Of a stretch of DNA of 64,000 nucleotides, positions 19,949 to 30,636 are shown piece after piece (the first letter of the stretch is position 1; the number at the start of each line of letters is the position of its first letter). The position numbers and the translations under genes were made by a program. The notes below the pieces were generated by a model. That model worked only from the letters and a program-made list of their open reading frames with translations. It was not told the origin of the DNA and did not search any database. Source of the DNA: Iris pallida (Eukaryota; Streptophyta; Magnoliopsida; Asparagales; Iridaceae); the NCBI GenBank assembly GCA_029216955.1, contig JANAVB010002199.1:11121952-11185951 (forward strand), in the 5' to 3' direction.

Positions 19949-22352
19949 ATGGAACAACCGAGATCATCAAATGTTGTATACTCTCTTCCCGTCACGTCCG
20001 AAGAACACTTTGATGCATCGGAAGCTCTCTTGGTAACTAAATTTTAACTTTTCATCGGGTAAAAAATTGGGTTGTGGCATAGAGGACTGTCACCTCTCTG
20101 GCAGTCCCGATCATAGATTAGGACTGCCAGAGAGGTGACAGTCCTTCACATATGTAGGACTGCCATGCCCCTGACAGTCCTACATATGTGAAGGACTGCT
20201 AACTCTCTGGCAATCCTAATATATGAAACCTATTTGCTTTATGATGTTGTCTAATTGTATTAACTTTTAAGTTCTATTGTAGGACTTGAGATCTTCCGAT
20301 TTTGCGGTACCTGCTCCAATTGCAGTCAATGTAGCCCATTTATTCTGGACCGATCTTTGTTTTGAATCAAGCGAGGGTGCGGTACATTGGTGTCGAGAAG
20401 TTGGACGGGAAAACAACATAGTTCTAGTGATATCCAGATCGGCCCAAAATCGTCCGGGACGACAAACTATGGTGGTTGGCTGTGAAAGAGGTGGTGTGTT
20501 CAGAACACACAAGAAAAATACAGTTATCCAAAGTAAAGTTCCAAAAAAAATGTTGGAACGAGGAAATGTGGTTGTCCATTCACGATACATATTAGAAACG
20601 AAGAAGAAGGAAAATGGACAGTAGAAGTGAAGAATGGAACCCACAACCATGAGATTGCCGAGACACTATTGGGTCATCCGTATGTCAGACGGTTGAATAA
20701 TACGGAGAAGATGATAGTCGAAGACTTGTCCACCTCCGGAGTTGCACCGAGACAAATATATTCCGTCATACGACATGAAGATGAGAAGAACAAGTCTACA
20801 ATGAAGTCAATATACAACGCCCTATCTTCTTCCAACGCTGTCCGGACGAAATCAAGAATGGCGATGCAAGAAGAGCTCAAGTTGCTTGCCGATAATCATT
20901 ATGTTGAGTTCCATAGAAGACATCCCCAGAGTAATGAAGTAATTTCAATCTTTTGGGCTCATCCCGATTGCACAAGTTTGGCCAGGTCTTTTGCCGACGT
21001 GTTAGTCCTTGATTGCACGTACAAGACCAATAAGTTCAAGATGCCTCTCTTTCATGTTGTCGGGTTCACCTCTACTTGGAAAACATTTCCAGTGGTATTT
21101 TGCTTCATGAAGAGTGAGAAACTTGAAGACTACACATGGGCGTTGGAGAAACTGAAAACACTTTACACCGGTCATACAGAGCCGTCAGTTTTTGTTACCG
21201 ACAGAGAGTATGCCCTAATTAATGCTATTCGCATTATTTTTCCTCAAGCGGATACATTGCTATGCACTTGGCATGTCAATCATAATATTCAAGCCCAATG
21301 TAAGTTGAAGTTTCGGAAGGAGGATGGTAAAATTGACATACAAATTTTTGACGAATTCTACAATGATTGGAATTGTGTGTGGCGAGCCTCTACGATTACC
21401 AGTTACGACGCCGCATGGTACTTGTTCAAGCAAAAATAGGAGGCGATAGAGCCGGCATGCATTTCTTACATCAAAGATACATGGCTTGAACCGCACAAAG
21501 AACAATTCGTCTTAGCATGGTCGAATGTGGTGAAGCATTACGGCACGACAACTACCAACCGTGTCGAAGGAGCACACTCTTTATTGAAGAGAGAGACACC
21601 TAAAATCATCTCTCGGCAACTTTGTCTCTGTTTGGCAAGCGATACATTTATCAGTAGACCGGACGGTGAAAGAAATTAAGGCATCATTTGAGATGAGTTT
21701 GAATATAGTCAAGCATGAGCATAGAAAGGAAGTACTCTTAGATGCTTTAATGCGCGTGGTATCTCACAAGGCGTTGGCATTAATATTTGATAAGATTGAA
21801 AGGTCAAAGTTTGTCGGGTTTGATCCCGAGTCTTACGGGTGTGTATATCGACATACACCGGGCCTCCCTTGTGCACATCAGATTAATGAATATCGCCGTG
21901 AATCCATTCATATTCCAGTAGATGCTGTCGATCAACGTTGGAGGCAGTTGTCTATGATTCCCCTGGTAAAAACGGACGATAATTTCTTCTCTTTGCCACA
22001 AGTAAAACTTTTCCACGCAAGGTGGTGTGCCTCAGTAGGAGCGGAACGGATGTCCATTGAGCTTAAAATACAAGAAATTGCATGTCCGGTGACTACTAGA
22101 ATGCATGAGTCGTCCGTTGTTTTCAATCCTAAAGACAGGCCTCAAACAAGATTGACTAGTTCACAGAAGAGAAGGCTGGAGTCGACTAAGAGAGATCCAT
22201 CGTCCTTTGAGCATGTTGAACGAAGCTTACAGCAACCTCTGCCTGCACGGAAGGGCAAGCTTGTCGTTCGCCGAAAAATAGAGAAAATGGACCTCCCAAG
22301 AGAAGATACCGTTGCAAGCCAAACACCGAGTTTGTATATTGACAAATTTTAA
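19949..22352 (+). pseudogene. MULE transposase (two frameshifts, one internal stop)
   Basis: Exon 1 is 19949-20032 (MEQPRSSNVVYSL); a GT-AG intron of 250 bp (20033-20282) keeps phase 0 into exon 2. The N-terminal zinc region (AVHWCREVGRENN; the C-x-C part is CGCPF, ending THNHE) is of the FAR1/WRKY-GCM1 type. The frame changes within or near an A8 run at 20543-20550. The catalytic core at 20627-21439 has Asp in VLVLDCTY (about 21011), Asp in VTDREY and the CTWHVNHN motif. The stop TAG at 21437 is followed in frame by the part with the presumed Glu (NRVEGAHSLLKRE). A second frame change lies near 21600. Next comes a SWIM-type motif (YGCVYRHTPGLPCAHQ) at about 21837-21885, and the frame stops at 22352. 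It would cut and rejoin element ends at the inverted repeats. Confidence 0.85.
20081..20217. repeat. Paired inverted repeats inside transposase intron 1
   Basis: Two perfect hairpins share an arm. Arms 20083-20107 and 20121-20145 are exact reverse complements over 25 bases. Arms 20141-20162 and 20175-20196 are exact over 22 bases. All contain GGACTGCCA-like and TGGCAGTCC-like modules. As an intron in transcribed RNA this would fold into strong stems. Confidence 0.85.
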
Positions 22353-22949
22353 CCTGAGCTTCGCAGTTACATTTGGTCTATTGTCGATGTCCCCGGTGAT
22401 GGCCATTGCAGATTTCATGTGCTTACAAGACATCTTGGTTATGATGACAAAGACGGATGGAGACGGGTGAGGCAGGAGCTGTACGAGGAGTTAGATACTC
22501 GTCTTCCATTCTACTCCCGCATCCTAAGCGAAGAAACAGTTGCAAGTTTGTTATTAAGTGTCCCTTGCACCAACAGTGTTACCGGAAAAGACCACTACAT
22601 GTCAGTCCCGTCTACCGACTATTTATTTGCTAATAGGTACATGATACATGTTGTACTTATCTCGCCGGGTATTAGCAATACATTCTTTCCGATGTGCGCT
22701 CCTCCGACGGACCACGGACATTCTAACCTATGTACTATAGGTCTAATCGGGGATCACTTTGTTATACTAAAGATGATCGCTCATTCTCCGATTCCTCCAC
22801 CTTCAATAATTTGGTACAAAAGAGCACCGGTCGAAGCCATCGCTTGGACCACACCTTTCGTTGATCAGATCAACCATTATAAGAAGTTGTTGAAGTTTGA
22901 GGAGCCAAGAGACTTATCTGCTGACCACTACGACGTCGAAATCGACTGA
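22353..22949 (+). pseudogene. OTU-type cysteine protease domain at the end of the transposase
   Basis: Directly behind the TAA at 22350-22352 and in the same frame, the sequence reads through an OTU domain to a stop at 22947-22949. The catalytic Asp-Gly-His-Cys is in VPGDGHCRFHVL (about 22390-22425) and the catalytic His in GDHFVILKM (about 22750). OTU domains remove ubiquitin or related modifiers. Because frame and spacing are unbroken, the domain was probably the C-terminal part of the transposase and the TAA is a later stop; a separate start at 22419 would lose the catalytic Cys. A fusion of MULE transposase and OTU is known from other plants. Confidence 0.75.
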
Positions 22950-23225
22950 GTATGGATATATTTACAGTTTGCCATTTTGTATATGGAGGACCACTTTTGT
23001 ATACAGTGAAATATGAATTCCACTAATCTATATGGAGTAAATTTTGTATACAGTAAATTTCACGTATTGGACTTACCTATATGGAGTACGAATTTTGTAT
23101 ACAGTGAAATATGAAGTTCAGTATGTTATATGTGTTTACCTGTGAGCTATCTGTGTTATATGTGTTTACCTGTGTGCAAGTATGTGTGGCAAAATATACC
23201 AATTTGTTAAAGTATTCGATCCAAT

Positions 23226-23547
23226 ATCAGGACTGCCACCCCCTGGCAGTCCTATATTAAACTAGGACTGCCAGCACCCTGGCAGTCCTAGTTTAATGTA
23301 GGACTGCCAGGGGGTGGCAGTCCTATTTGTAAGTATCTGTGATGAGAGTTTTGAAACTCTCTATCACAGAGAGTTTCAATTAGGACTGTCACCCCCCTGG
23401 TAGTCCTACACAAAAGGAGGATTGCCAGGGTGCTGGCAGTCCTAATTGAAACTTGTTGTTACTTCTAGTTTCAATTAGGACTGCCAGCACCCTGGCAGTC
23501 CTAATTGAATGTAGGACTGCCAGGGGGTGGCAGTCCTATTTGTAAGT
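23226..23547. repeat. Palindrome array A1 (GGACTGCCA/TGGCAGTCC)
   Basis: Tandem palindromes built of GGACTGCCA and its complement around short variable centres. The unit at 23229-23253 is the exact reverse complement of the unit at 23300-23324 (centre CCCCC against GGGGG). The unit between them (23256-23297) is a perfect 18-bp stem with loop GCACCC whose arms extend into TTTAAAC-type spacers that also pair. Further units follow at 23376-23545. It lies just 3' of the transposase-OTU frame. Confidence 0.9.
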
Positions 23548-23595
23548 CTCAGTGATGAGATTCAGTTTGAAACTCTCATCACAGAGTTTTATAAA

Positions 23596-24306
23596 TGGCC
23601 ATTCTCATATGTTTTAACATTTGAATGACCATTCTCCGTCCGTACTAAATTACACGGAGAATGGTCATTCTCCTACGTTTTAACACTGGAAATGGCCATT
23701 CTCCGTGTAAATTAACACGGAGAATGCCATTTTTCGTGTTTCTAACATGGAGAATGCCATTCTTCGTGTTTCTAACATGGAGAATGGTCATTCTCCTACT
23801 CTATGTTTTAACACTGGGAATGACATTCTCCGTGTTTAGCCATTCTCTTGCGTGTTAACACTGGGAATGGCCATTCTTCGTGTAAATTAACATGGAGAAT
23901 GCCATTCTCCATGTAAATTAACACGGAGAATGGTCATTCTCCATGTTTTTAACACGGAGAATGGCCATTCTCCTGCGTTTTAACACTGGAATGACCATTT
24001 TTTGTGCTAAATTACACGGAGAATGGCCATTCTCCGTGTAAATTAAGACGGAGAATGGCCATTCTCCGTGTAATTTAGCACGGAGAATGGGCATTCTTCG
24101 TGTAAATTAAGATGGAGAATGTCATTCTCCGTGTTACTAACACAGAGAATGGCCATTCTCCGTGTAAATTAAGACGAAGAATGGCCATTCTCCGTGTTAC
24201 TAACACGGAGAATGGCCATTCTCCATGTAAATTAAGACGGAGAATGGCCACCCTCATGCGAAATTAATATTGTTCGTGTTCTAACACGGAGAATGGTCAT
24301 TCTCCT
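23596..24306. repeat. Palindrome array B1 (GGAGAATGGCCATTCTCC)
   Basis: About 700 bp of head-to-head copies of the palindrome GGAGAATGGCCATTCTCC, often extended by CACG/CGTG and separated by short TTAA-containing spacers such as TGTAAATTAA. Copies vary by single substitutions (TTCTTCG, GACATTCTCC). ORFs called in it are artefacts of the repeat. The same array type occurs at 30.2 and 34.9 kb. Confidence 0.9.
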
Positions 24307-24309
24307 GCA

Positions 24310-24515
24310 TTTTATGGTCAGTTGAAACTTTGGAGGGTCATAACTTTTGACTGGGAGGTCGAAACGAGGCCCGGTTTGTCGTAAATTTTCGAGGAGACGG
24401 AGATTAACGACTTTTTTGTTTGTCGGCCTTCCAAAATTTTAGAATTGTGAAAAAATGATGTTTGGACCTCCGTTTTAGCACTTTTGTCGTTTTTTGGGTA
24501 TTTCATAAATTTTCT
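24310..24515. repeat. Conserved 200-bp block following array B1
   Basis: Non-coding block starting TTTTATGGTCAGTTGAAAC and running to TTTCATAAATTTTC. An almost identical block follows the second B array at 35281-35480, so array and block form one module. Confidence 0.8.
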
Positions 24516-24524
24516 CTTTATAAA

Positions 24525-24992
24525 TAGGACTGCCACCCCCCGGGCAGTCCTACACTTATGTAGGACTGCCAGGGTGCTGGTAGTTCTAATTGAAACTTGC
24601 TGTTATAGCAAGTTTCAATTAGAACTGCCAGCACCCTGGCAGTCCTACATAAGTGTAGGACTGCCAGCACCCTGGCAGTCCTCCTTTTTGTGTAGGACTG
24701 CCACTTTTTGTGTATGACTGCCAAGGGGGTGGCAGTCCTAATTGAAACTCTCTGTGACAGAGAGTTTCAGTTTCAAACTCTCATCACAGAGAGTTATAAA
24801 TAGGACTGCCACCCCCTGACAGTCCTACATTTAAGTAGGACTGCCACCCCCCTGACAGTCCTACACTTAAGTAGGACTGCCAGGGTGCTGGCAGTCCTAT
24901 TTGAAACTCTCATCACAGAGGATTTCAATTAGGACTGCCAGGACCCCTGCAGTCCTACATAAGTGTAGGACTGCCAGGGTGCTGGCAGTCCT
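24525..24992. repeat. Palindrome array A2 (GGACTGCCA/TGGCAGTCC)
   Basis: A further run of A-type palindromes, mixed with the palindrome GAAACTCTCTGTGACAGAG plus AGTTTC near 24745-24775 and TCAATTAG spacers. Units with GGTGCTGG centres face units with CCAGCACC centres. It ends about 290 bp before the stop codon of the converging PMD gene. Confidence 0.9.
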
Positions 24993-25280
24993 GATACTAA
25001 ATCAAAAATATCAGGAATTAACCAACAACTAAAGTTTCCAAACGTAAATAACAACTACATATCCAACAAGTATATAAATAACAACATAAATCACAACTAC
25101 ATATCAGACAAAATATCCAACTTCAAAAAAACAACATAAGTGTCAACTACATATCCTTCAAAAGTCTGCCCAACAACTTAAGTTTCCAAACAACAAATAT
25201 ATCCTTCAAGTTTCAAACAACAAAAACATCTTTACAAAAATATCCAGATTACATCCAACTAATGATCATTCCACATCCAA

Positions 25281-27953
25281 CTACATATCATGCCGGGCCT
25301 TTGAACGAGACTCCCTATTATTCATGAAGGGGAACTCGACCACGTCGTCGATGCGATCAAGCTCGTTGGCGACCGCGATACTAGTGTCACTTTGGCAATC
25401 TCTCCGGAGTGTCTGGGCCAATTCTTTCACCTTTTGAGACTGTAAATGAAAGTATAAGTGAATTAAGTCTACAAATATGAAAATCTCAGTCTAATTACAA
25501 ATACGGAACTCACCATCCTCACCAACCCAGCATACAAGATGTTTTTGGAAGGAAGAGCTCCAATTGCTCTGACGGCCACGAGACCCGGATTTGTAGGGTT
25601 CGGCAACTTAGGATGTCCGACCCCCAGGAAGTATGGCATGTAGTTCTCGCTGCAGTCGGCCATCAGGGTGACCGATCGTCTTTCAGATTCCCGAAGTACA
25701 TGTCGTTGCCACTCGGAGTAAAAGTCGGTCACCCAGTCGAAATTCGTCAGTTTGTAATTTAAAGGTTTGATTCCGCACGGAGGCTCCAACATTCGTAGTG
25801 TGCGCATCGGCACAGTTTGCACAAAGCCAAACTGACGAAGTACTCTATCGGGCATGTACGGCTTCGTGATATTATATCATGTGATCGTGCCATGAAATAA
25901 AAAAACTGGTTGGACCTCACGATTTTGCTCACGTAAATCCCGGTATGGATTCTAAAAAATCTGTAGGAAAACAGTTAACAACAAAATAAAATTAACATGA
26001 AAAAGTAAGTCAAAATTTAGTATCTCTTCTGGCACCAAATTGTCTAGTACTTCACGAATGAAAGCCAGTGTTTGCCAATTTTTGGTTTCCAGCTGGGATG
26101 GCCTCCATCGTGACACACTAGTAAGGTTTTCAACATACTCTGGGTTCAGGTCACCCCCGTCTGAGCATCGGAAAGTGCTCGTATATCCATGCATATTCAA
26201 TTTTTAAATGAATAGTCAAAAATAAACAACAAAATGAAGTATACAAGATTAAATTGTTAGAAGTTTTCTTACATATAGCAGAGTCTGACAACCGGCCATT
26301 GTCTTAGTCCCGACACGGGATGCGATGCCAAGCTCGCGGTAAAGATTGGCTAGGATACCGCTTCCCCAGGATATATCAATGAAGTCATCCACTTCAGACA
26401 AATTGAGCATGTACCTAGCATGTATCGACGTTCCGGACTTGTCCGGAATGTCGACCGTTCCTAGGACGAACAGCATGTACGCACGGGCCACCGCGTCGAC
26501 CATATCATCGTCATCGTCATCCACCTCCATATCTATGAAGTGGTCCACCAGAAATGATAGAGGAATTCCATATGACTTCTTGAAGCCTGACAGAGTTGTA
26601 AAACTGGTAGCCTGAAGTCCAAGGTGACTTGAGACAAACTTGATGATCTTCTCGTACCATTTCACGGATTTCTCATTGGTGTAATATTCTTTGGTCATAA
26701 CGCGCCCGGTTACTGGCATCTCCAGTATCTGGTAGACGTCGTCAAGTGTAATGGTCATCTCCTATGCTAGAAGATGAAATGTGTTGGTCTCCGGGTGCCA
26801 TCCCTCCACAAAGGCAGATATGAGGGCACTATCCATTGTCCGATAGGCATTTTGTGCCAAATTGTGCAAGCCGCTCGGTATGATTTTGCTCTGGACGGCC
26901 TCCGATAAGCTTCCAAGCTGCCAGGATACGGTTTTCTTCTCGTGACTCACAGCCCTAAGGATACGATATGTCCTCTGTATATCGAACAGCAGAAAATATA
27001 ACAATTATGAAATACATATATATATAGTATACTAAACTGGTAGCTTACAAACGTCATGTACATACCGGATTCTTCCATATTTCATACGCAATGTGGTTCT
27101 CAAAAGAAACCAACATTGAGCAACCGGGCGGACGGACATACGGCTCAGAAGGACCGGCCTCCTCAGAAGGACTGGCCTCCTCAGATGGAGCAGAACCGCC
27201 TTGACGTGATAGGAGTCGGCCAATTGGCACGTCATCGTCGTCATCGAAAGAACGCGTAGGAGTAGGAGCTCGTTGCTTCGACCGAGCTTGACGTGCCGGT
27301 GGCAGCGTCCGAGACCGAGCTTGGGACGCCGGTTCGAAAATTGTAATCGGACGCTCGAGAGGTCGTCCCTCACGTTCCTTCCGTTTTGACGCGGTGGACC
27401 ATATTCTTTTGTTAGCGGCCGGAGGACTGTAGGACAACGTACAATTATTAAATAATAGAAACAGAAATATGACATGCAGTTTCCCCTCCGCATATGAGCA
27501 TCATGCAGTTATCCACCCCCCCTCCATATGAGCAACATAGAGTACCAACCCTCCCCCCTCCCCCCCCCCCCATTTCTACCCCCATATCTCATTACATTAG
27601 GACTGCCAGGCCTGTGGCAGTCCTAATGTAAAGCAGGACTGTGGCAGTCCTGTTTTACATTAGGACGGCCACAGGCCTGGCAGTCCTACTGTATTCAAAC
27701 CCGACTATTGCAGCTGAACGGCCAAAACGAGATACTCGTTTGTCGTCTTCTAGGATTAGGGTTTCAAGAAAAAATGTGGGTTTGTTGTGTTTGAAAATTC
27801 CTTTCATGAACCATAAAGAGATTCTAAATCTAATTTATCAAAACTTTTTAGAGAATTAAAACTATTCTAGGATTTTGAATAGAGTGTACAAAATTCTTGA
27901 AGAAATTAGGGAAGAACGTACCTAGATTCTGGTTGCTTCGACTTGCGTGTCAT
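25281..27953 (-). pseudogene. Plant-mobile-domain (PMD) gene carried by the MULE
   Basis: Exon 1 27953-27922 (MTRKSKQPES); exon 2 27426-27066; exon 3 26974-26273; then exons near 26200-26030, 25960-25514 and 25439-25281 (stop TAG). Introns with visible GT-AG ends keep phase. Exon 3 holds the domain core: WHPETNTFHLL, EMTITLDDVYQILEMPVTG, and SWGSGILANLYRELGIASR. Later parts have NPYRDL, VFLFHGTIT and MPDRVLRQFG, typical of the Pfam family 'plant mobile domain'. The domain is known from MAIN/MAIL1-type host proteins and from transposons; its activity is unclear. Damage: an in-frame TAG at 26762-26764 just before MTITLD, a TAG in place of the usual Trp codon before NPYRDL (about 25950), and no clear acceptor for the exon near 26200. 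Confidence 0.8.
27595..27690. repeat. A-type palindromes in PMD intron 1
   Basis: Two A-type units face each other (about 27597-27624 and 27659-27687), reverse complements with one mismatch, with a third half-unit between. They lie in the 494-bp first intron of the PMD gene, the mirror position of the hairpins in transposase intron 1. A C-rich stretch (CCCTCCCCCCTCCCCCC) precedes them near 27550-27572. Confidence 0.85.
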
Positions 27954-28129
27954 CTCTTCGAATCTACGAATGTTGTTGAAGAAATCTTGGTGGAGGAATT
28001 GGGAGTGGAGTGGTGGAGGAGAAGAAAGTAGGGTTTTGGGAGAGGGAGAGGGAGAGGGAGAGTTCTCTTTTTTTCTTTTGGTGGAGAGAGAGTGTAGAAT
28101 GGGTTATGGGAAGGAATGAAGGGTTTGGG

Positions 28130-28246
28130 GGGTTGGGCTACCCCCTAGCCAAATGTGGGTGCCCCTAGCAAAATCTACACCTCCTTGGGCTGCCCCCAAG
28201 TAAGAGTTGCCCCCTAGCAAAAATGCTGGTGCCCCTAGAAAAAACC
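28130..28246. repeat. Right terminal inverted repeat of the MULE
   Basis: Read from the outside it repeats CTAGGGG(G)CA and CTTGGG modules (CTAGGGGCACC, CTAGGGGGCAAC, CTTGGGGGCAGCCC, CTAGGGGCACCC). This matches the terminal region at 19010-19090 and 19648-19680 as well as both ends of the nested element. Length is about 115 bp. Confidence 0.8.
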
Positions 28247-28815
28247 AATGTTAAGGACAAATTTAGGTGGGGAAAAAAATAAGCAGAGTTGAGTGGAATT
28301 AAGCGAAGGAGAGTTAAGTGAGGGTGGATTAGAGTTTGGATTGAGTAAAGAGTTAAGTAGGTTGTCTTTAATAACTAGATTAATAAAAATATAATAGTTA
28401 CCAAAATATTTTTATTATATATGTCATAAAATTAAATTTGGTTAAAATTTTAGTTAAAATTTGTCAAAATATCTTCACAAATGAGGAAGTTATGTAACAA
28501 CATGTTAAAAGCAAAAAAAAATGGAGAAAAAAAATTATAATATTTTACAGGACAAATAAGGGTATTTATGACTTTTTAAACATAACCCCTCAATCTCCCT
28601 CGTTAACCCTCTGACTTGGGGGTTAAAAAAATAAACAAAAGAGGGTTAAACAAACCCTCACTTAACCCTCTATAACTCTCCTCCTAAATTATCACCCTGA
28701 AACTAAGCATTATTTTTATTCTCCCTCACTTAACTTTTTCTCACTTAACTCTTTTAACCCTCAATCCAAGTAGACCCTAAAAGTTTAATAGAGTGACGCA
28801 AATGTTAAATTTTTG
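28247..28815. other. AT-rich, TTAACCCTC repeats, no gene
   Basis: Short repeats of GAGGGTTAA/TTAACCCTC with GGATTGAG-type ends face each other (28305-28360 against 28719-28780), suggesting a decayed small inverted-repeat element. Nothing coding is seen. Confidence 0.4.
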
Positions 28816-28973
28816 GGATATTTTAGCAAATGCACATATTCAAAATATTGACTTTCACTTTTTAAAAAGAAAATAGCAAATGTCCCTATTCCTTTGGGAA
28901 CATTTGTTTTTTTTATAAAGTGGATGTATATGCTAGTTTCTATATCTTGAATGGGACATTTGCTAAAATATCC
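28816..28973. mobile_element. Short MITE related to 14183-14416
   Basis: Ends GGATATTTTAGCAAATG and its complement CATTTGCTAAAATATCC. It shares internal ATATGCTAGTTTC with the copy at 14183. I see no target-site duplication. Confidence 0.65.
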
Positions 28974-29994
28974 AAAACCTCCTTCAAAACTTATTAGGTA
29001 ACAATACAATTTTAAGTATATATATATAAAATAAAATAAAAAAGCTTCTTCCTCTTGCTTTTCAAATCCCTAAACTTTAATTTATAAATTTTGGCATAGT
29101 TTCTTAGTTGATAGACCCAATTGGGCCTTGGGACTATTTCTGAAGTTTTAAAACTTTGTTAATAGAGAGTTTCGAAGCTTAAACAGTCATATCTGGGAAG
29201 ATAATGGACTGCCAAATTTTTGGCACTGTTGTATATGGACTGCCAAAAAATTGGTCATACTAGAAATTTTTAGGACAGCCAAAGTATTTTTAAGATGGTC
29301 AAAATTTTGGAAGTCTTAGGTATTTGTAAAACTATCAAATGTTCTGCAGTCCTGCATATTCAGAACTGCAGAAATGTTGACAGTCATGTTACAAAATTTA
29401 AATTTTGAATAGATTAACTTAGATAAAAAAATGATTCGAATATAAAACATATGTTTATCTTTTGATACAAAAGATGTGATTATAATAAAAATATTTTTAG
29501 AATGATATGATGAAGTTGAGTATTAAAAATATACAAATGTTCGCATATTTAAAAAAATCCTACGTACTTAAAAAGAAGAAGAAGATGTGTTTATCTTACA
29601 CCTTTCAACTATTGATAAAATCCTACGTATTTGTATTCTAACAATATCTTACACTTTACAACCACTATTTTAAAAAAATTGGAAATTGCTGAGAAACTCA
29701 ATTTCGGAGTTGGTTTGTATGAAAAAATCCACCCGCATGATAGATTTTATGAAATGCTCAGAATTATTATTTTCACGTTAAATATTCCAAGATTTCCTTT
29801 AGATGCTTTGTATTTACAAAATTACCACCTTTATAATACCATAACTACCCTTCGCACAAACTCAGATTTTGATTGCGATTTTCGTCTTCTTCTTCTTCAC
29901 GGGAGATCTGAATTCCATTGCTCTCATCTTCAGCAAAGATCGCAAAGATCGTTCGTAGTTCACTGTATTTTTTCAGTCGAACTCCGATCATCGC

Positions 29995-30029
<35 letters not shown>

Positions 30030-30194
30030 GTGGAGAGATTTGAAGTTTTTCGGCGATTAGGTCAATTGTGGAGAGAAGATCTTCTTCTTCTTCTTTTCCA
30101 TAAGAGTTAGCATCGTTTTGAAAGAAGAATGAAAACTCTTAAATTTTTGTTCCTGACAAATTTTTTTCACAAAAAAAAATAGGTTTTAGGTTTC
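28974..30194. other. Decayed repeat region, no gene supported
   Basis: Degenerate A-type units (GGACTGCC, GGCACTG, GGTCATAC) at 29205-29390, then AT-rich DNA. A simple ATC repeat at 29994-30030 gives the poly-Ile ORF 29631-30110, which I do not regard as real. CTT repeats at 29885-29900 and 30080-30097. The region probably belongs to a second, heavily decayed element that also owns the B arrays at 30.2 and 34.9 kb. Confidence 0.4.
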
Positions 30195-30636
30195 TGTCGA
30201 CTGTTCTCCATCATTCTTCGTGTTAAAATCACGGAGAATGACCATTCTCCGTGTTAAAACCACGGAGAATGACCATTCTCCGTGTTAAAAACCACGGAGA
30301 ATGGCCTTATCCATGTCAAAATGATGGAGAATAGGCATTCTCCGTGTCAAAATGATAAAAAATGGCCATTCTCCGTGTTAAAATGACGGAGAATGGTCAT
30401 TCTCCGTACTAAAACTACCGAGAATGGCCTTATCCATATCAAAATGACGGAGAATGGCCATTCTCCGTGTCAAAATGACGGAGAATGGTCATTCTCCTTG
30501 TTAAATTGACGGAGAATGGCCATTCTTCGTCATTTTAACACGGAGAATGGCTAAAACTACGGAGAATGGCCTTATCCATGTCAAAATAACGGAGAATGGC
30601 CATTCTCTATGTTAAAATGACGGAGAATGGCCATTC
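30195..30636. repeat. Palindrome array B2, left half
   Basis: About 440 bp of GGAGAATGGCCATTCTCC-type palindromes with TTAAAA(C/T)(C/G)ACGG spacers. Interrupted at 30636/30637 by an LTR-like insertion; the array resumes at 34902. Confidence 0.9.

Larger units (their letters stand above)
19010..28246 (+). mobile_element. MULE with transposase-OTU gene and plant-mobile-domain gene
   Basis: Both ends carry related inverted repeats: GGTTTTTTCTAAGGGCACC at 19010 and the complement of GGTTTTTTCTAGGGGCACC ending at 28246. The flanks share AATGTTAA (19002-19009 and 28247-28254); with the GG it can be read as up to 10 bp, within the 8-11 bp range of Mutator-like elements. Inside, from left to right: a transposase gene (+) with a WRKY-GCM1/FAR1-type zinc region, MULE DDE core, SWIM-type zinc motif and OTU domain; palindrome arrays (23.2-25.0 kb); and a plant-mobile-domain gene (-) converging on it. 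Both genes are broken, so this copy is probably not active by itself. The left terminal region is interrupted by a second element of the same family (19099-19647). Confidence 0.9.

Noticed and set aside
23596..24306. CRISPR-like array of short repeats
   Set aside because: Plant nuclear context, palindromic units directly abutting with no unique spacers of constant length; it is a palindrome satellite in a MULE.
29631..30110. 159-codon ORF with poly-Ile
   Set aside because: Driven by an ATC microsatellite and an AT-rich chance frame; no start context or homology visible.
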